A DNA stretch of 64,000 nt from Lichenostomus cassidix (lineage: Eukaryota > Chordata > Aves > Passeriformes > Meliphagidae). Numbering within the stretch: position 1 is the stretch's first letter; each line of letters begins with the position of its first letter. The DNA lies in the NCBI GenBank assembly GCA_008360975.2, contig CM039184.1, positions 30,553,797 to 30,617,796 of the forward strand. The letters are read 5' to 3'. The notes below the pieces were generated by a model that did not search any database, had not been told where the DNA came from, and worked only from the letters and a program-made list of their open reading frames with translations. Below, in pieces: positions 1-13,142 of the stretch. Both the position numbers and the translations under genes were made by a program.

Positions 1-1817
1 AGAAAGTAGACCTTGATTCTCTAACAATGAATCAAAGATTTATGCTGAAGGAGCCTACTTACAAGACTTTTACTTGTTGCAGAGTTTGGAAAAAAAGAAG
101 TCATAAAACAGGAATACAAAAGATGGTCTCATACTTTAGACAGCAAGTTTACTCTGGGGAACTTGATCCTGTCTTTGTTTTCTCTGAGTATTCACAGTCA
201 TCCATACAGATCAATATCCAGAAGTTTTCAGCAGGTTAGTGCATCTGGAGTTAGCAGATTTGTCTTCCAGACAATCTTCAGGCAGCTTTGCACTAGACAT
301 ACAGATAGATCCAGTCTCTATGCCTCAGGACCTGCATCTGTACCATGGAATTAATATAATCCTTGTCTTCATACACACAGTTCCTCAGTGAATTAGCTGC
401 AGTACTATGGTAATACAGAAAAGCATCTGAATAAATTTCCAACCCTTCAGAGAGTGTTTGAACAATGTGTAGTCAACAAGGAATGGCACTGCACATTGTT
501 CAAGATGCACAAAATATTGAATTAAGTTTGTAAGGGCAACATTTATTCTGACATTTCCTGCAGTGTGAGTTCTGGTCTCTGCAACCTTAATGTTCTTTTA
601 ATATTGTTTCTCAGGATAATGCCTTTATAAAAATGCAATCTAAGTACCCATCCATATAATAACATTTTATTACTTTGTCAACATCAAAGTTAAAAGAAGT
701 ACTGGGATCTCTGAAGCAGCTAGCTAGTGGTTTTGAAAGGGAAATATACATAACTCTCTTGCATATCCTAAACTAAGGAAGAAACTCCATACTCATACAA
801 AATTTCATTAAGTCTTCATGGAAACATCTATGAATACGGATTGGAATTAGAAAAGGAAAGAAGGCTATCACTTATATCACCCTCAGATTTTAGAAATATG
901 ATTATATCTTCTATTGTACACAGGAGCTATAACTTATTCATACGTCCTGTGATGTTCTCTTTATCTGCATTAGGCTCAAATATGAATACATACATTTTCT
1001 GCAATTCTCATAATGCATTAATTGATTTCAATGAGAACAAGGTTTAAAATATTTACATACAGATCTAGTAGAAAATCTTACTTGTAGTCCTGTCTCAATA
1101 CAGCTATGCCACTGATGATTGTATAAAAACGAAGAGATGAAACAGCTTTGCATTTCTTGCAGTACCATTAACATACCAGAAGAGCAATAACTTTCAAGGA
1201 TTCTGGCTGGTTCATCAACAGCTGCACTTAATTTGCCCTTCTGCTAATTTGCAGTGCTTAAAATCCTATCAAATGACACTTCTAATCGACTGCGTACTCT
1301 GTGATTACAAACTGATTAAACTCTATGATCGCTCACTGCCTTGTAAATACTTCTGTCACCTTTTCCAACAGAAATTAGTCAGAATTATTTCCCATGTGTG
1401 TATATCGTGCTGTTTTACTGAGCTAAGTTTCAGCTCCTAAAGTCAGCTGCAATTGTCAGTTTATTGTCATTACCTAGGCAGCGCAGGAGTTATTTTTGTT
1501 AATGTTTCTCTATCTACTAAAGCAGATAGTATGAATGAGGCTGGCCTAAAAAGAGCAAATAGAGAGGCCTATTTTGTTAACAAATGCTTCTTGAAGTTCT
1601 GTACCAGTGTAATAGCACTCCTAGGCTTCCAGTTGCCTATTCACTGAACCTGAGGCAAGCTATCATAAGTGAAAGCTTCTGCAGACATCTCTCTCTTAAA
1701 ACCAGCTGGGACAAAATCTTTTCAGTCAGTTATTTGAATGCCAGACTCATTTGGATAGCTTTTACCTTATTCAGGGATGATTAAGTCTAGCCCCTCGGTG
1801 ACCTTTGCCAACAAGGA
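1..1817. other. Non-coding AT-rich stretch
   Basis: No exon, repeat family or RNA gene is recognised here. Open frames are short and lack domain features. On the minus strand near 1081 there is a good-looking splice donor (CAA followed by GTAAGA), but the sequence before it is open in more than one frame and shows nothing recognisable, so it is not called. Confidence 0.6.
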
Positions 1818-1992
1818 TCATGGAACTATGGAGTTTGGAAGGGACCTCTGGAGACCATCTGGTTGAACCCCTGCTCACATTGGGGTTGGCTGGAGTCCAT
1901 TCAGGCTTTTAAAGTCTCCAAGGAAGGAGATTCCTTGTGCCAGTGCTCACAGGATAAAAGCTTTACTTATGTTTAAGTGGAATTTCAAACGG
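1818..1992 (-). mobile_element. CR1 LINE remnant, 3' end, antisense
   Basis: Read on the plus strand, the block starts with a degenerate form of the reversed CR1 3' end: a CATGGAACTATGG stretch, then TTGGAAGGGACCTCTGGAG, then ACCATCTGGTTGAACCCCTG. It continues through a CTCCAAGGAAGGAGATTCC segment to CTTATGTTTAAGTGGAATTT. This order (terminal repeat region, 'hairpin' region, then the CTTATGTTTAAGTGGAATTTC stretch) matches what I remember of avian CR1 3' UTR consensus read in reverse, so the element lies on the minus strand with its 3' end near 1818. It is strongly diverged and truncated to under 200 bases, as most CR1 copies are. It has no coding capacity. The far boundary is approximate. Confidence 0.75.
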
Positions 1993-4862
1993 ATCTCAAT
2001 GGAGTGTTATGAGTCTCAACACTTCTGAGAACAAAAAATGCCTCAGGCCACTTGTCTGTTGCTTAAACTCATGAAAGCATGTATCTATGTCCTTTGCTTC
2101 AAATTTATTGGGTTTTTTATTAATGGAAGTTTAACAAAAGATCAGCTTTTCAAAAATCTCAATGGCTGTCTATCCCCATTTTCAGGTATATAACCTATTC
2201 AAAGGAATTCAACTTCTACTTACTTTTAAAACAGAAATATCTGCCTCTATATGCTGCAGTGTAATTTTCACATTCATGTTCATTTGTTGCAGGTTGATTT
2301 AGTGTGTATTTAGATTATATAAGTGCACATTTCCTGTATCCCTAATTAATGGAATTCAAGCATTTAAATCAAGAAGACATATACAGGAAGAAATGCTCAT
2401 TTCTGAACACAGTTTTTGGAATATAACTTTCATAATGCAAATCTGAGAATAAGCAGATTGAAGGTCAGGTTCTGAATGTAATTATGGCCACTATAAATAA
2501 ATCATGAAGAATATTAATTTGAAGCAAAGGATGCTAATTTCTGATTTAATTTTAAAATTCGCTATTGGCCATATTCCACAAAATTTGTCTTTCATTTCAA
2601 GGGAAACGCATCAAAAATCACTTCGTAAAAATAACTTTGAAAATAGATGGTTTGGGGGCCTTTTTCTTTCTGCTCTGCCTTATTTTTGAAATTATTTTTC
2701 TTATACACATGGGCTTTCCCATGATACAATAGGTATTCCGGTTTAGGAAACATAATCCAATCAGGAAACAGAAACAGTACTTGTTTAGTCAAAACCAATG
2801 GCAACTTGTAAAACATTTCAAATCACTAAAGTAGTAGTGAACTTTCAGGCAGTACATGGGTAAAGTTCTTTATATAACTACTGTAAAATCCTAAGAAATT
2901 GTAATCTATAGTGCAAAAACAACTATGAAAGGAAAAATAGAATACACAGATAATTCACAATATCTGTTACTGAATTTTAGATCTGTGTGTACCCTATCTG
3001 CCTTTTTTCCTATACAACTGCTATCAAAATAGATGTCACAAATATTTACATTATAAAGAAGTGCTTGAAACATTTGGAGAGTGTCAAAATACAGAATAAC
3101 TGGAACAAGACTTTCTATATCCCAGCCCTTACATCTCTGCCTTCCCTTTCCACCCCCTCAGAGGTCCATTTGGACTGAGATGACTGATTACCATCTGCTA
3201 TTTTTTTTGTTATTTATTGGGCAATTATTGAATGCCAACATTCATTCCCACTGCCCTGCCCTCCACCATAAATCTGTTCTGCAATTATGAAATAAAATAT
3301 TTCACTTTCTGTGTTAATACTCATGGGTTTGGTGGGCTTTTTTTCCCAAGTTAAAACTGTCTTTGCAATAGTCCAGCCAAAATGTCACAATAAGACTGTA
3401 CAAGATATCACGGTTCTTGTGGAAAGATTGCTTTTCTGACATTAAACTTATCAGCAGAAATGCTTCATCCCTTTAGCAGGCAGATCTGCTCTCTTACAGT
3501 ATCTCTTACAGAGCCTCTATTTTTCAGGATTCTCTAGTATTTGAAGCAACATAAAAGAAATCTAGAATATCTGTTCTCATCTTTTAATTATTTTGGATAT
3601 CCCAGAATGGATCCCAGGGGACATCTTATGCCAGCTTTCTGACAGTCACTTGGCACAGCAGTAAACTCTCATTGGTTTCTGAATAAAACATGTGCCTATC
3701 CTGTAGTCCTCAAGCACTACACATTATGCCAAGCGCTTCAAATTTAATGGAGAATGTTAACTACACTCTGCCTGTTTGCCAGGGCTTCAGCTAGTTAAGA
3801 TTTTAATAAATTTTTTAGGATCTATTTATTTACATTCCAGTGGAAGTGAATCTTTAGAAATCCCCTTTTCTGAAAACAGTATTGTTGAGAGTCTGTATGG
3901 GGCCAAGGAAAATAGGGTGAGTGCCTTCTATAAACACAACACAGAAAATAACAGCACCCAGGGCTGAATGGAAAGAAGAATCAGATAGATGGAAAAGAGA
4001 AATGGGGACAGAAACAAAAAAAAGTCTTGATTTTCCTTTTAATACTGTGCCCATAGATACCAGGCCTGTAGCTAAATATTTTAAATTTAGAATTACCAGT
4101 TTAACTATAAAACAAGAAGAAAAATTTTTTTGAATTGTGAACTGCAATTCACAGAAATTTTATTGTAATTGCAAAGCAGAATGTCCCTCAAGAACTCCTG
4201 ACCTTTGGCAACACCCCAGAAATTCAGTTCTTTCATAACAAGAGTTACTGGACATCACTAATGGAATTATGAAAGCACATGGAGTGATCTGACAGGAATG
4301 CAAATGACTGAGTCAAAGCATAGGAGAGACAAGATTCAGGATGTTTAATTCCTTTTCACAGACTCTTCAGGTTTTTTAAGACTTGGCACAGTAAACTCCA
4401 CATAAAGGTGAAACTGGATGTGGTTTGTGTTAATTTGTTGGATTTCTTTGAAGGAGGAAATGCAGGTGGAGAGGGACAGAGTGAACGACCCTTGCTAGAA
4501 CAAAGAGAGGGGAAACCTGACTGATGCTGGCAGCAGTAGAATACAGAGGAGAGAAGTTGTGAAGGTTGCTTTGAGTAAAGACAGTGAAAATGAGGGTCAT
4601 GTAAGTTGACAGCATCCTTCTTCATACCAGTAAGCAGATATCTTGGGTTAAGGAAATAGCTGCACCCTCAGACTCTCAGTGGCTTACAGCAACGCAATGC
4701 AACTTCATTAAATAATCAAATGGCAGCAAAGACATGAAGTGCTAATTAAGGACATGACATTCACAAGCTAGTTTTGAATTAAGTTTGGTTTGTTTTCTTC
4801 TTAAAAAATTAGACACACACATACAAGAATGTAAACAGAGTACAAGAGTTATGGAATTGTCT
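1993..4862. other. Non-coding stretch
   Basis: AT-rich DNA with no gene, no long repeat and no RNA gene that I can recognise. On the minus strand an AATAAA-type poly(A) signal lies near 4160. It could serve the terminal-exon-like frame at 4863-5084, but such hexamers are common in DNA of this composition. Confidence 0.5.
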
Positions 4863-5084
4863 TTAGAAAGGAACTAATTCCTCCATTCTGCAAGCTGGAA
4901 GATTATTGCCTTGACTGCTCTCATTCTCTGAAGTTTCTTTTGTCCCTAGACCTGCACAATCATGCTCAGACTTTTTCAGACTACTGTACTCAAATCCTCT
5001 TTTATAGAAATCTGTTTGGTAGGATTCTGAAGGAGTCAGTGTCTTCTCCAGTTCTGTGCTTACACTGTGCAAAATCATTATGAT

Positions 5085-8000
5085 CTGAGAGTAACAGACA
5101 ATTTGGACAAGGGCCCTTGTCCCCTACATTACTCACTCTACATCTAGGCTGAAAAGACCCTCTCAGATTTGCAGAAGGCTTAGCCAAAAATAATGGAAAA
5201 GGGTTAATACAAATGTTCCAGTATTCAGTAAATTATTAAATTAGCCAGTTACATTGTACCGAGTGAATTAGATTACTTACACTGCTATGTATTAAGAGTA
5301 ACCTAACTAAGAATTAAGCCTATTTTAATACTGATCTTAAATAAAGTATAAAAACACATTTTCTCAGCTCATATATCACCAGTAGTTCTAGAAAGGAAAA
5401 TCTGAACAAAAGATTTTCTTGTTATGGAGTATTTCAAGGTTGAATATTTTGTCTCTGCTTCAAGAAGAAAAAGTTTTGCTTGCATGTGACATTAATTCTC
5501 ATCAGCCATTTCCTAAAATTGAAAACATGAAAAACATATTGCAAAACATCCATATAGACAAAAGTAATGAGGTTATCCAGAGTCGGACACATCCTGAACT
5601 TTGAAGCCCTACCCTAAAAGGGAAAAGATTGTGTTTCAGTCTATCACTCTGAATGATGTAAGGCCCCAGGCTCAACACTCAGTCCTCACTATGATAGAAA
5701 CCATTAGGAGGTATTTACTTCTCTGTGAAGTCTCCACCCCAGTCCATTCTTACCTTATTTTACAGAAGTGCCATCCTTTATCTAGGACATGATCCTAAGG
5801 GGAAGATTCTCAGTTAACGTTTTTATCACTGGTTTAGGTTAAATTGAAGCAAAATTGAACACAAGCAAAAGCCTCATTTTGTTCCTGGTCCTTTTTCATT
5901 ACTAGTAACAACTAAAAAAACAAGCCTGCACATTCCAGTCCCCATGGAGCTAAAAATATTCTTCTACAGATAAAGATCAAAACAGATTGCTCCCTGCTTG
6001 AAGTACATGGAACTAAGCAAAGAGTTGTAACTCAGTCATAATTCCCATCCTGACCTACTCCCTGGGTATTAGAGCAGTGCATAACCCACTTTCAGGCCAT
6101 ATAAATTCACCACATCATTGTTAATAATTGCCATGGGCCTTTGTGATTTCTTCTGTCATTTTATAAATACGAGCAAACCCACAGCTCTGATAACTGAATC
6201 AGCATTTATGACTTTGATGCTATTTCTAGTATAATATGTACCATGGCCTCTTGGTACTGCTTCGATCTTACAAAGTGCAGCAGTATTTCTTTCTCCTTGT
6301 TTGCATGTATAAAATACTGGAGAGCTGGCTTTCAGCAAGAAAAAAGGTTATTCAGACACTAAAAGGCACTTTCTGAAGGAAGTTTATTTGGAACATTCTT
6401 TAATGTGAATAATGATACCAATAAAATGAGGATTTTTAGTAAATTTCAAGGGATGTAAACTTAAAGTTATGTTATTGAATATTTTCAGCTTCAAAAAAAA
6501 TTCACCTCCAGAATCTATTAGAAAGTAACAATAGTCTAAATTTTGCAATTTTCTTCAATAAGTATTTGGATTTCAAACTGCTGCAAAATAAATGTTTTCT
6601 AATAGAGGGGGGTGTCAATAAATTACTAGAGGGTCTGTTGGCTACTACTTCTTCTGTCACTGCTACTTTTTTACAGTGATTAAAAAAATATATTAATAGA
6701 GTTCCATTAATAGAATCTTATTTTCTGGAGTAGATGACTCCAGAAAATAGGAAAGGAAGGAGAAAGGACTGGTGTTGCTTGAATGCCATGATCCAAAGCA
6801 ATATATCCCATTGCAATTAAATGTATGAAAATATATGTGAAAAATGGACAATTCAACTATTTTAATAGAATGAATGTCTTAAAAAACAGTCCCTCCCTCA
6901 CAAATGGCATGCAGATCATTGTAAAGTAGGTTGCCTTAGTGTGAACACTCCCTACAGTGTCTTGCTAATTGAGCAAGTTCTTTACAGTGTTATGAAAAGG
7001 AGAGGTGTCAAATATAAGTAAGAAAGTATTTGTGTCTCTGTACACAGCACTAGCAAAGATCAGTGATAGAATGCATTTTTGGAATGGCCCCAGGAAAACA
7101 AGTAAACATTGAGAAAGAGCAGAAGAGAAGCCTGTAATTATAAAGAGATTATAAAACAAACCTGTGATATCAGGCTGATCAGGTTTAACTATTCTGTTTA
7201 TTTAAGAGGCTGAAACATGACTCAGTTACAGTATATAGTTATTTGTACATGAAAAAGCCATTACAGGAAAGACTTAACAAGACTCAATGGCTACAGAAGA
7301 AAAATCAGAGAAATCCAACCTGGAAATAAAGCTGAAGTATATATAAGCAAGTTTCAAACCAGCCTATTGCAGGGGGTCCTAAACTCAATTGTGTGCCTCC
7401 TTCCAGACAAGATTGTGCATCTTACTAAAAGATATGCTCAGCAAGCTTTCATGGTGCTCTCCAAATCTGAAATAGGTTACTACATCAGTATCTGTAACCT
7501 TACCATTTAAGGAATATTTATATTTCACAGACTATTTCAATTTGTCAATTCCTTTAAGGATCTATAAAAGCATAAACATCAGCTGGCTAACAGAAGTGTC
7601 CTTTTCCCCATTTTGAGGTTTCTTGTTAAAATTCCTGATGAATAAGAACCCTAAGCAGTACAGTATACTTTCACTACTTAGACAGAACTTATAAAGTGTA
7701 TGAAATAACATTAATTATACAGTAGAAAAGGAAGATTTTTTAAAATTGCTAAGAGGGTTGGTCATGTTATTATTGTTCATCTGCCCTTCAGTGTACAATC
7801 TTCTGTAACTCCTAACAGCAGCCTCTCTGAAAGAAAGTTGTTGCTCACTTTGTGCTCTGACCTTCCTGAAAGCAATGATTACTTTTTGATCTCCAGCCAC
7901 ATATTATTTCAGATGTCTCACATTGTTCTCTAAAAAAAAAAATTCTGAAGTGCATTATCAGTCCAGAAATTCACAATTATTTCCCCAAGATCTTACTGGA

Positions 8001-11000
8001 TGCTTTTCCCAGCACTGAGGTTTCCCCATCTGCAGAACTTTAAGTTTTCCTCCATCCTGGACCTGATCACTCCCCTCATCTGTTGTACTCAAGTCCTTTT
8101 GCAGTCAATAAACGTGACTTCTTTTTCTTTCTCTTAATTTTTTGAAGGTATTTCTCAGAGCATAGCTAACAGACAGAGAAACAATCTGAAAGGAGGTGGA
8201 CAGAGTTCTGTGAGGAGAATGTGGGCTTAGACTCTGCCTTCAGACAGAAGGACCTGGTGTCTGGGAGCAGGCTGGGGAAGAGGAGCGTCTTCTGTCATTG
8301 AAGCTGCTTCAGTACTGAGGTGAGTGTTTTAACTGCAGAGTTATTTTAGTTTAGGCAGGAGATCAGTGAATACCTATTTTGACTACAGAGTTTTTGGCAG
8401 ACTGGTTTATTACTTGCAGTCTGACACCAGAATTTAATTTTTTTTTTACAAGAACCAATTGAAAGTGCTAGAGCAAATATGGAGAGAGGTGTCAGATGAA
8501 CAACTGTTTCAAAACTGTCAGAGGCTCATAAATTATGGAGCAAGGTATCACTGAGGACCTGAATAGTAACATTTCAAGTTGTATTATTGATTCTACACTT
8601 CCCCAAATTGGCCAAAAATACCTAAAACAAGTAGCAGCTGCCATGGCTAGGTTTGTCTGCACACACAGTTTCCCTTGCAAAGTTCCCAATGGCATGTTAA
8701 AATGAATGCAGGTTCTCTCTATTGATATTCAAGCATTTTTGCCTGCAAGAATGTATAATGGTTTTGAAGTCAGATTTGACAATAGTTATGACATGCTATG
8801 CAAATAATGTCAAGCCTACTTCCACTGACTGTAGGGGAAAAGACTTGAAACTGTTTAAATTAAGCTTCCCTACTGAACAAAAGCCAAACATGCAATATAT
8901 AAATGTTCCTGTGAAAGGTGAAAAACTGACAGAAAAGAAGTTTTAATATCTGTCAATAATAAAAGGACACACAAAAAGAAACAAATAAAGCTCAAGATAT
9001 GAAGAGGTTTTATAAAAATTCCATAAGGTAACAAAACAGACCTGTGTTGATGAAATGAGTAATTACTGACAATGACTCAGATGTTAACGATAGAGAGTGT
9101 CTCCAAGGCATAGGAACACATCTAGGCCAAAATAACTTTCTGCTTCCTCTTATCACACTAAACTAGCAGTAATAGATGTTCCATAGTGATCCTTCAGGAA
9201 AAAGCAGAAAATAAGAATCTGAGGGAGAAGACCAATTTTGGATTGAAATAAAATCTTTCACAAGGACTACAGAAGTTGTTCACAGAAGAACATGTGGATT
9301 GGATCAGACTATATAGTTTTCTTTTTAAATCAGTGTCTTAAAGAACGTTCTGAATATTGCACAAATAAGTTCCTATTATTTGGCCAGGATAACTTTATGT
9401 TTTATATATGGGTAGGAAAGAAGTCCCACGAGCTGAGATCATGTTGTATGGGCCAGCATCTCAAAGCCTGATTGAATACTAAACAAGAATTAAAGAAGAA
9501 CTGAAGAAATTATACAAGTGGACAGATACTTATGATTATACACAGAACTAGTTTTCTTTGCTTTTATTTATACAGTGACCAAGACTGTCAGTTTATCAAA
9601 AATTACTTTAACATTGTGTGTGACAGAAAATTAAAAGCATCTCTGCCCTCATTACCTTTCTCTATATCAAGAAGAGCATCAAACATGCCCAGTCAGTGTA
9701 GTCAACTGCCTTTCCCAAGTGAGTAATTACCACACTGCAAAATTTTTAAGAATGAAAGAGCTGCTGCAAAATGGAAGAGCTTTGCAAGTTATTTCAGTGT
9801 TGCCCATCCTTTTGTATCATAACTGCTGACATAGAAAATTATTCAAAAGACAAATTCTGAAACTGGGAAAACAAGGCAGAACTGCAGCATAGTTTTAATA
9901 AAGATCTTGTCATTTGCTTGGCCAACTGACTGTATAAAGGTAGCAGAGTTCTAAATCTAGAAGGCTTGACTGCTTTTCCTGGATTGCAGCCACCCAAGAT
10001 TTCTTTTGGGCATGTCTGTGTGTGAGCCATTTGAGCTTCAGAGACTTACAAACCCTTCAGAAGGCACAGGACAGCTTGGTGCTGAGATGAAGAGCTGTCT
10101 CAGCCCTAAAATGAAAGCCTCTCCCCAGCAGTGCTGTGCACAAGCAGTGCACTCCACAGGCATCACTAAACTCTCTTTGGTCCCAGAGTGACACTGCTTT
10201 GTCACCTGTGAAGCTGTGGTTGCTCTGTGGTGGTTTGTCTCCCCTGGCTAGGGATGTAAAAGCTGTTTCATGTTATAGTACCAGTTTGCTGTAAGGAAGA
10301 GATCGATAACCACTGAACTGCTAGTTTATCTGCCTCCTGTAAATTTAGTAGATAGCATCACTGTAACATTCCTCATTTTCTATGGCATCCTAAATATGGT
10401 TGTATCACTTTCTAGATAGTGTAGATGGAGATAAAACTCTTACAGAAAACACAGTCAGGATAACCAATATAAAAATGGGTAGAAAATTGCTGATCAAAAG
10501 AATTTCATGAAATATAACAGGTTTGAATGTCTTTTCAGGTAGCACATACACAATAAGAGAAAATCATGAGCTTCAGGTTTAGATTTTAATGAGATCTAGT
10601 TCAGTATTTTATTACATTTACTGTCACAAGGACTCCTTTATGGCATAACAGTCTACCAGAAAAATTGGAACTTAATCAGTCATATTGCAGAAAATAGATA
10701 TTTTATGGAATATCTTCTGTAACAGCTGATAAAAATAACTTTAATTGTTGTTAATAACTGTAAGACCTGATATTTTTTTCCTTTAGAGTGATGGACTCTT
10801 CCAATATTGTTAATATTTAAATGTACTATGTACAAGACAAAGAGAAGCAAAATATAGTGCAACAAATTTAAATGGAATAAGACTAATTTTGACCTATTTA
10901 AATTAGGGCAGAGGGGAGAAAATCATATCTTCATGAGATTTGATCTGAAAACAGATTTGCATGAAAAGCTATAATCTGATAATTAATGGCTAAGTATAGG

Positions 11001-12030
11001 ACAGTCTTTAGCTTTATACTGTCTCTCTAAGCCATATTGCCACAAATAATAAATATTTAGGAGGACAAAATATCTTTTTTCCCTGACCAACAGAAAACAC
11101 AAGGTTTGATAGTGACTTTAATAGAAACAGTAGTTTAAGTTCAAAAGCTTCTGTTTCAAATTCTCAAACAATCAACTGACACTTGCTAAAATACATGGAT
11201 TAAAGCACTTCACCAGGAAAATCCTCAATCCATCTTTTAAAACTTGTCATTAATCTTTTTTCTAGATGGATTTTGAATTGTGCCAGCTATGGCTCATGTC
11301 AATCTAAATTTGGATTTTACTGTCTAAATGTCAACAGAGCTTTAAGAACTATTTGTTTTTTGTGTTTTAAGTGGTGTTTTGTGAGATATCTCCTGGTAAA
11401 GAGTACAGTGTGGGTTGTTACAGGTGGGGGCTATTTTAATTCTTTTTGTGAGTGAGCCTTCCTGTGATCAAAAATGCAGGCCATATTTCTAGGAAAATGT
11501 TTTCAGATGAGTATCTCAAAATATAGAGGCTCTACTTCGGTTGTGTACTTTGGTGTAGTTGAGAAATCCAGAAAAATATATTCCATTTAAAAATAGCAGG
11601 AATAAGAACATGAAAGATATCAAAACTAACATATCTCTATGGCTGTGCTGCCTCTACCTAGTCCATGTCCCATTTTATTGTCTTTCTGTTAGGCTTTAAG
11701 CAACTGAAGAGCCAGATTATTTATGAATTAACTAATGAGTGCCTTTCACCTCCCCCGGTTCAGATTCAGGCCAGAGTATCCTGAATGGTCCCTTGCTGAC
11801 TGAAGGTGTGTGAAGTGCAGGGTGGTGATACCAATCTCCCTGTGCTGGCTGTTATGGATGCCTCTAATTGGTCCCTTAATATGCTGTCAAAACTGTCATC
11901 AAATTGATGACAACTTTCTTGTTATCAGCCTTAAAGCAGACATGAGTTTACACAGGACCCAAATAATTCCCTCACAAGACTGGAGTGTATAAATTGAGAT
12001 GAAGTAAAACAAAGAAAACCCATAACATAC
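5085..12030. other. Non-coding stretch of about 7 kb
   Basis: No supported gene. It holds a perfect 13-bp hairpin (6719-6749, listed separately) and several short homopolymer runs. Open minus-strand frames at 6156-6338 and 7715-7900 look somewhat protein-like but have no convincing pair of splice sites, domain or homology I know, and were rejected. Confidence 0.5.
6719..6749. repeat. Perfect 13-bp inverted repeat with 5-nt loop
   Basis: The arm TATTTTCTGGAGT (6719-6731) is followed by the loop AGATG and then by the exact reverse complement ACTCCAGAAAATA (6737-6749). The stem is uninterrupted. It is too short for a microRNA precursor, and no terminal U-run or flanking gene suggests a transcription terminator. 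It may be a cruciform-prone spot or a remnant of a mobile element end. The symmetry is directly visible; any function is unknown. Confidence 0.85.
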
Positions 12031-13142
12031 CTTCTGTGCCACTGCAGGATTTTACCATAGCTTGGTTCATGCAGCAGTAAACTTAGCCCTTTCACAAGCA
12101 CTCCATCCACTCTTGAAATTATTAGAGAGAGCTGTTTTCTTCCTTTTTTTTTCACTTTGAAAAGGAAGTTGCTCCTGGCCTGAAACCTTACAAGCCAAGG
12201 TTCAGCTCAAAACATATTTTATGGTTGAGTTATTGCAAACCATTTAAATTAAGGATTTATAATGGAAATGCTGACACAACCTTAACTCTAGCTGTTTGAA
12301 TGGCACCACTATAATTATATGAGAATTTAATGATTTCAGCTGCAGCTGAGCTGACAAGCAGCATAACCAAATAAACACCATCATTTATACAGGCCATGAG
12401 TGAGAAAAAACATAGTAGCAGACCTGGGTAAACATGCTCATAGGAACCTGATGGAAATTTTGATAGGAAGAAAAATCAGGAATATTCCAGGCTATAAATA
12501 AATACCACCTTAATTTCCTTTAGAGTGAAAAAGAATAGAGTCACGATGCAATTACAGAGTCCTCCTCTCCCTTTATATAAAAAGCATGTGAGACCATCCG
12601 GAGAAACACAGGATGTGTTAAACTACAGACTGACGAGTGACTCATCAATAAGATAAAAATAGATTTAAACTGAGAAACGAGCTGAGAGAAATGGGCTTAG
12701 CAGTGAGTAACATGCAGGGAAAAAGGGAAAGCTTAAGAAAGCTAAAGAAGGAATTGGGAAGTACTATTCCAGAACATGCATTTAATTTCTAGCATCCTTT
12801 TCTATGTCATATGTTAACTAGAGTATTAAAAATTCCTTAGTGAATACATTGTGCACTCTTCTTGCAAAGGTAAAGTTCATACAGAGACTTGTGTCCAGAA
12901 AAAACCCACCTTTTACATTATGACTTAATTATTAATATCAGTATTTTTCTACACTCAGATAAAGCTGTTTCTAATAAAAACAAGTTTCTAATGTTGGGTA
13001 TTTTCATTTCAGTTATATAGTATTTTATTTTGGCAGGTACCTCTTTTGTAACATATTTCTCTGCAAATTCACAACCCCACTTCACACCTTCACGGTAGCG
13101 CTGAGTATGTGTAACAGCTTCTAAAGCAAACTTTCCAGGAGT

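Noticed and set aside
7715..7900. Minus-strand frame ending in an Asn/Ser-rich tail
   Set aside because: Two alternative frames from the same acceptor are open. No homology is recognised.
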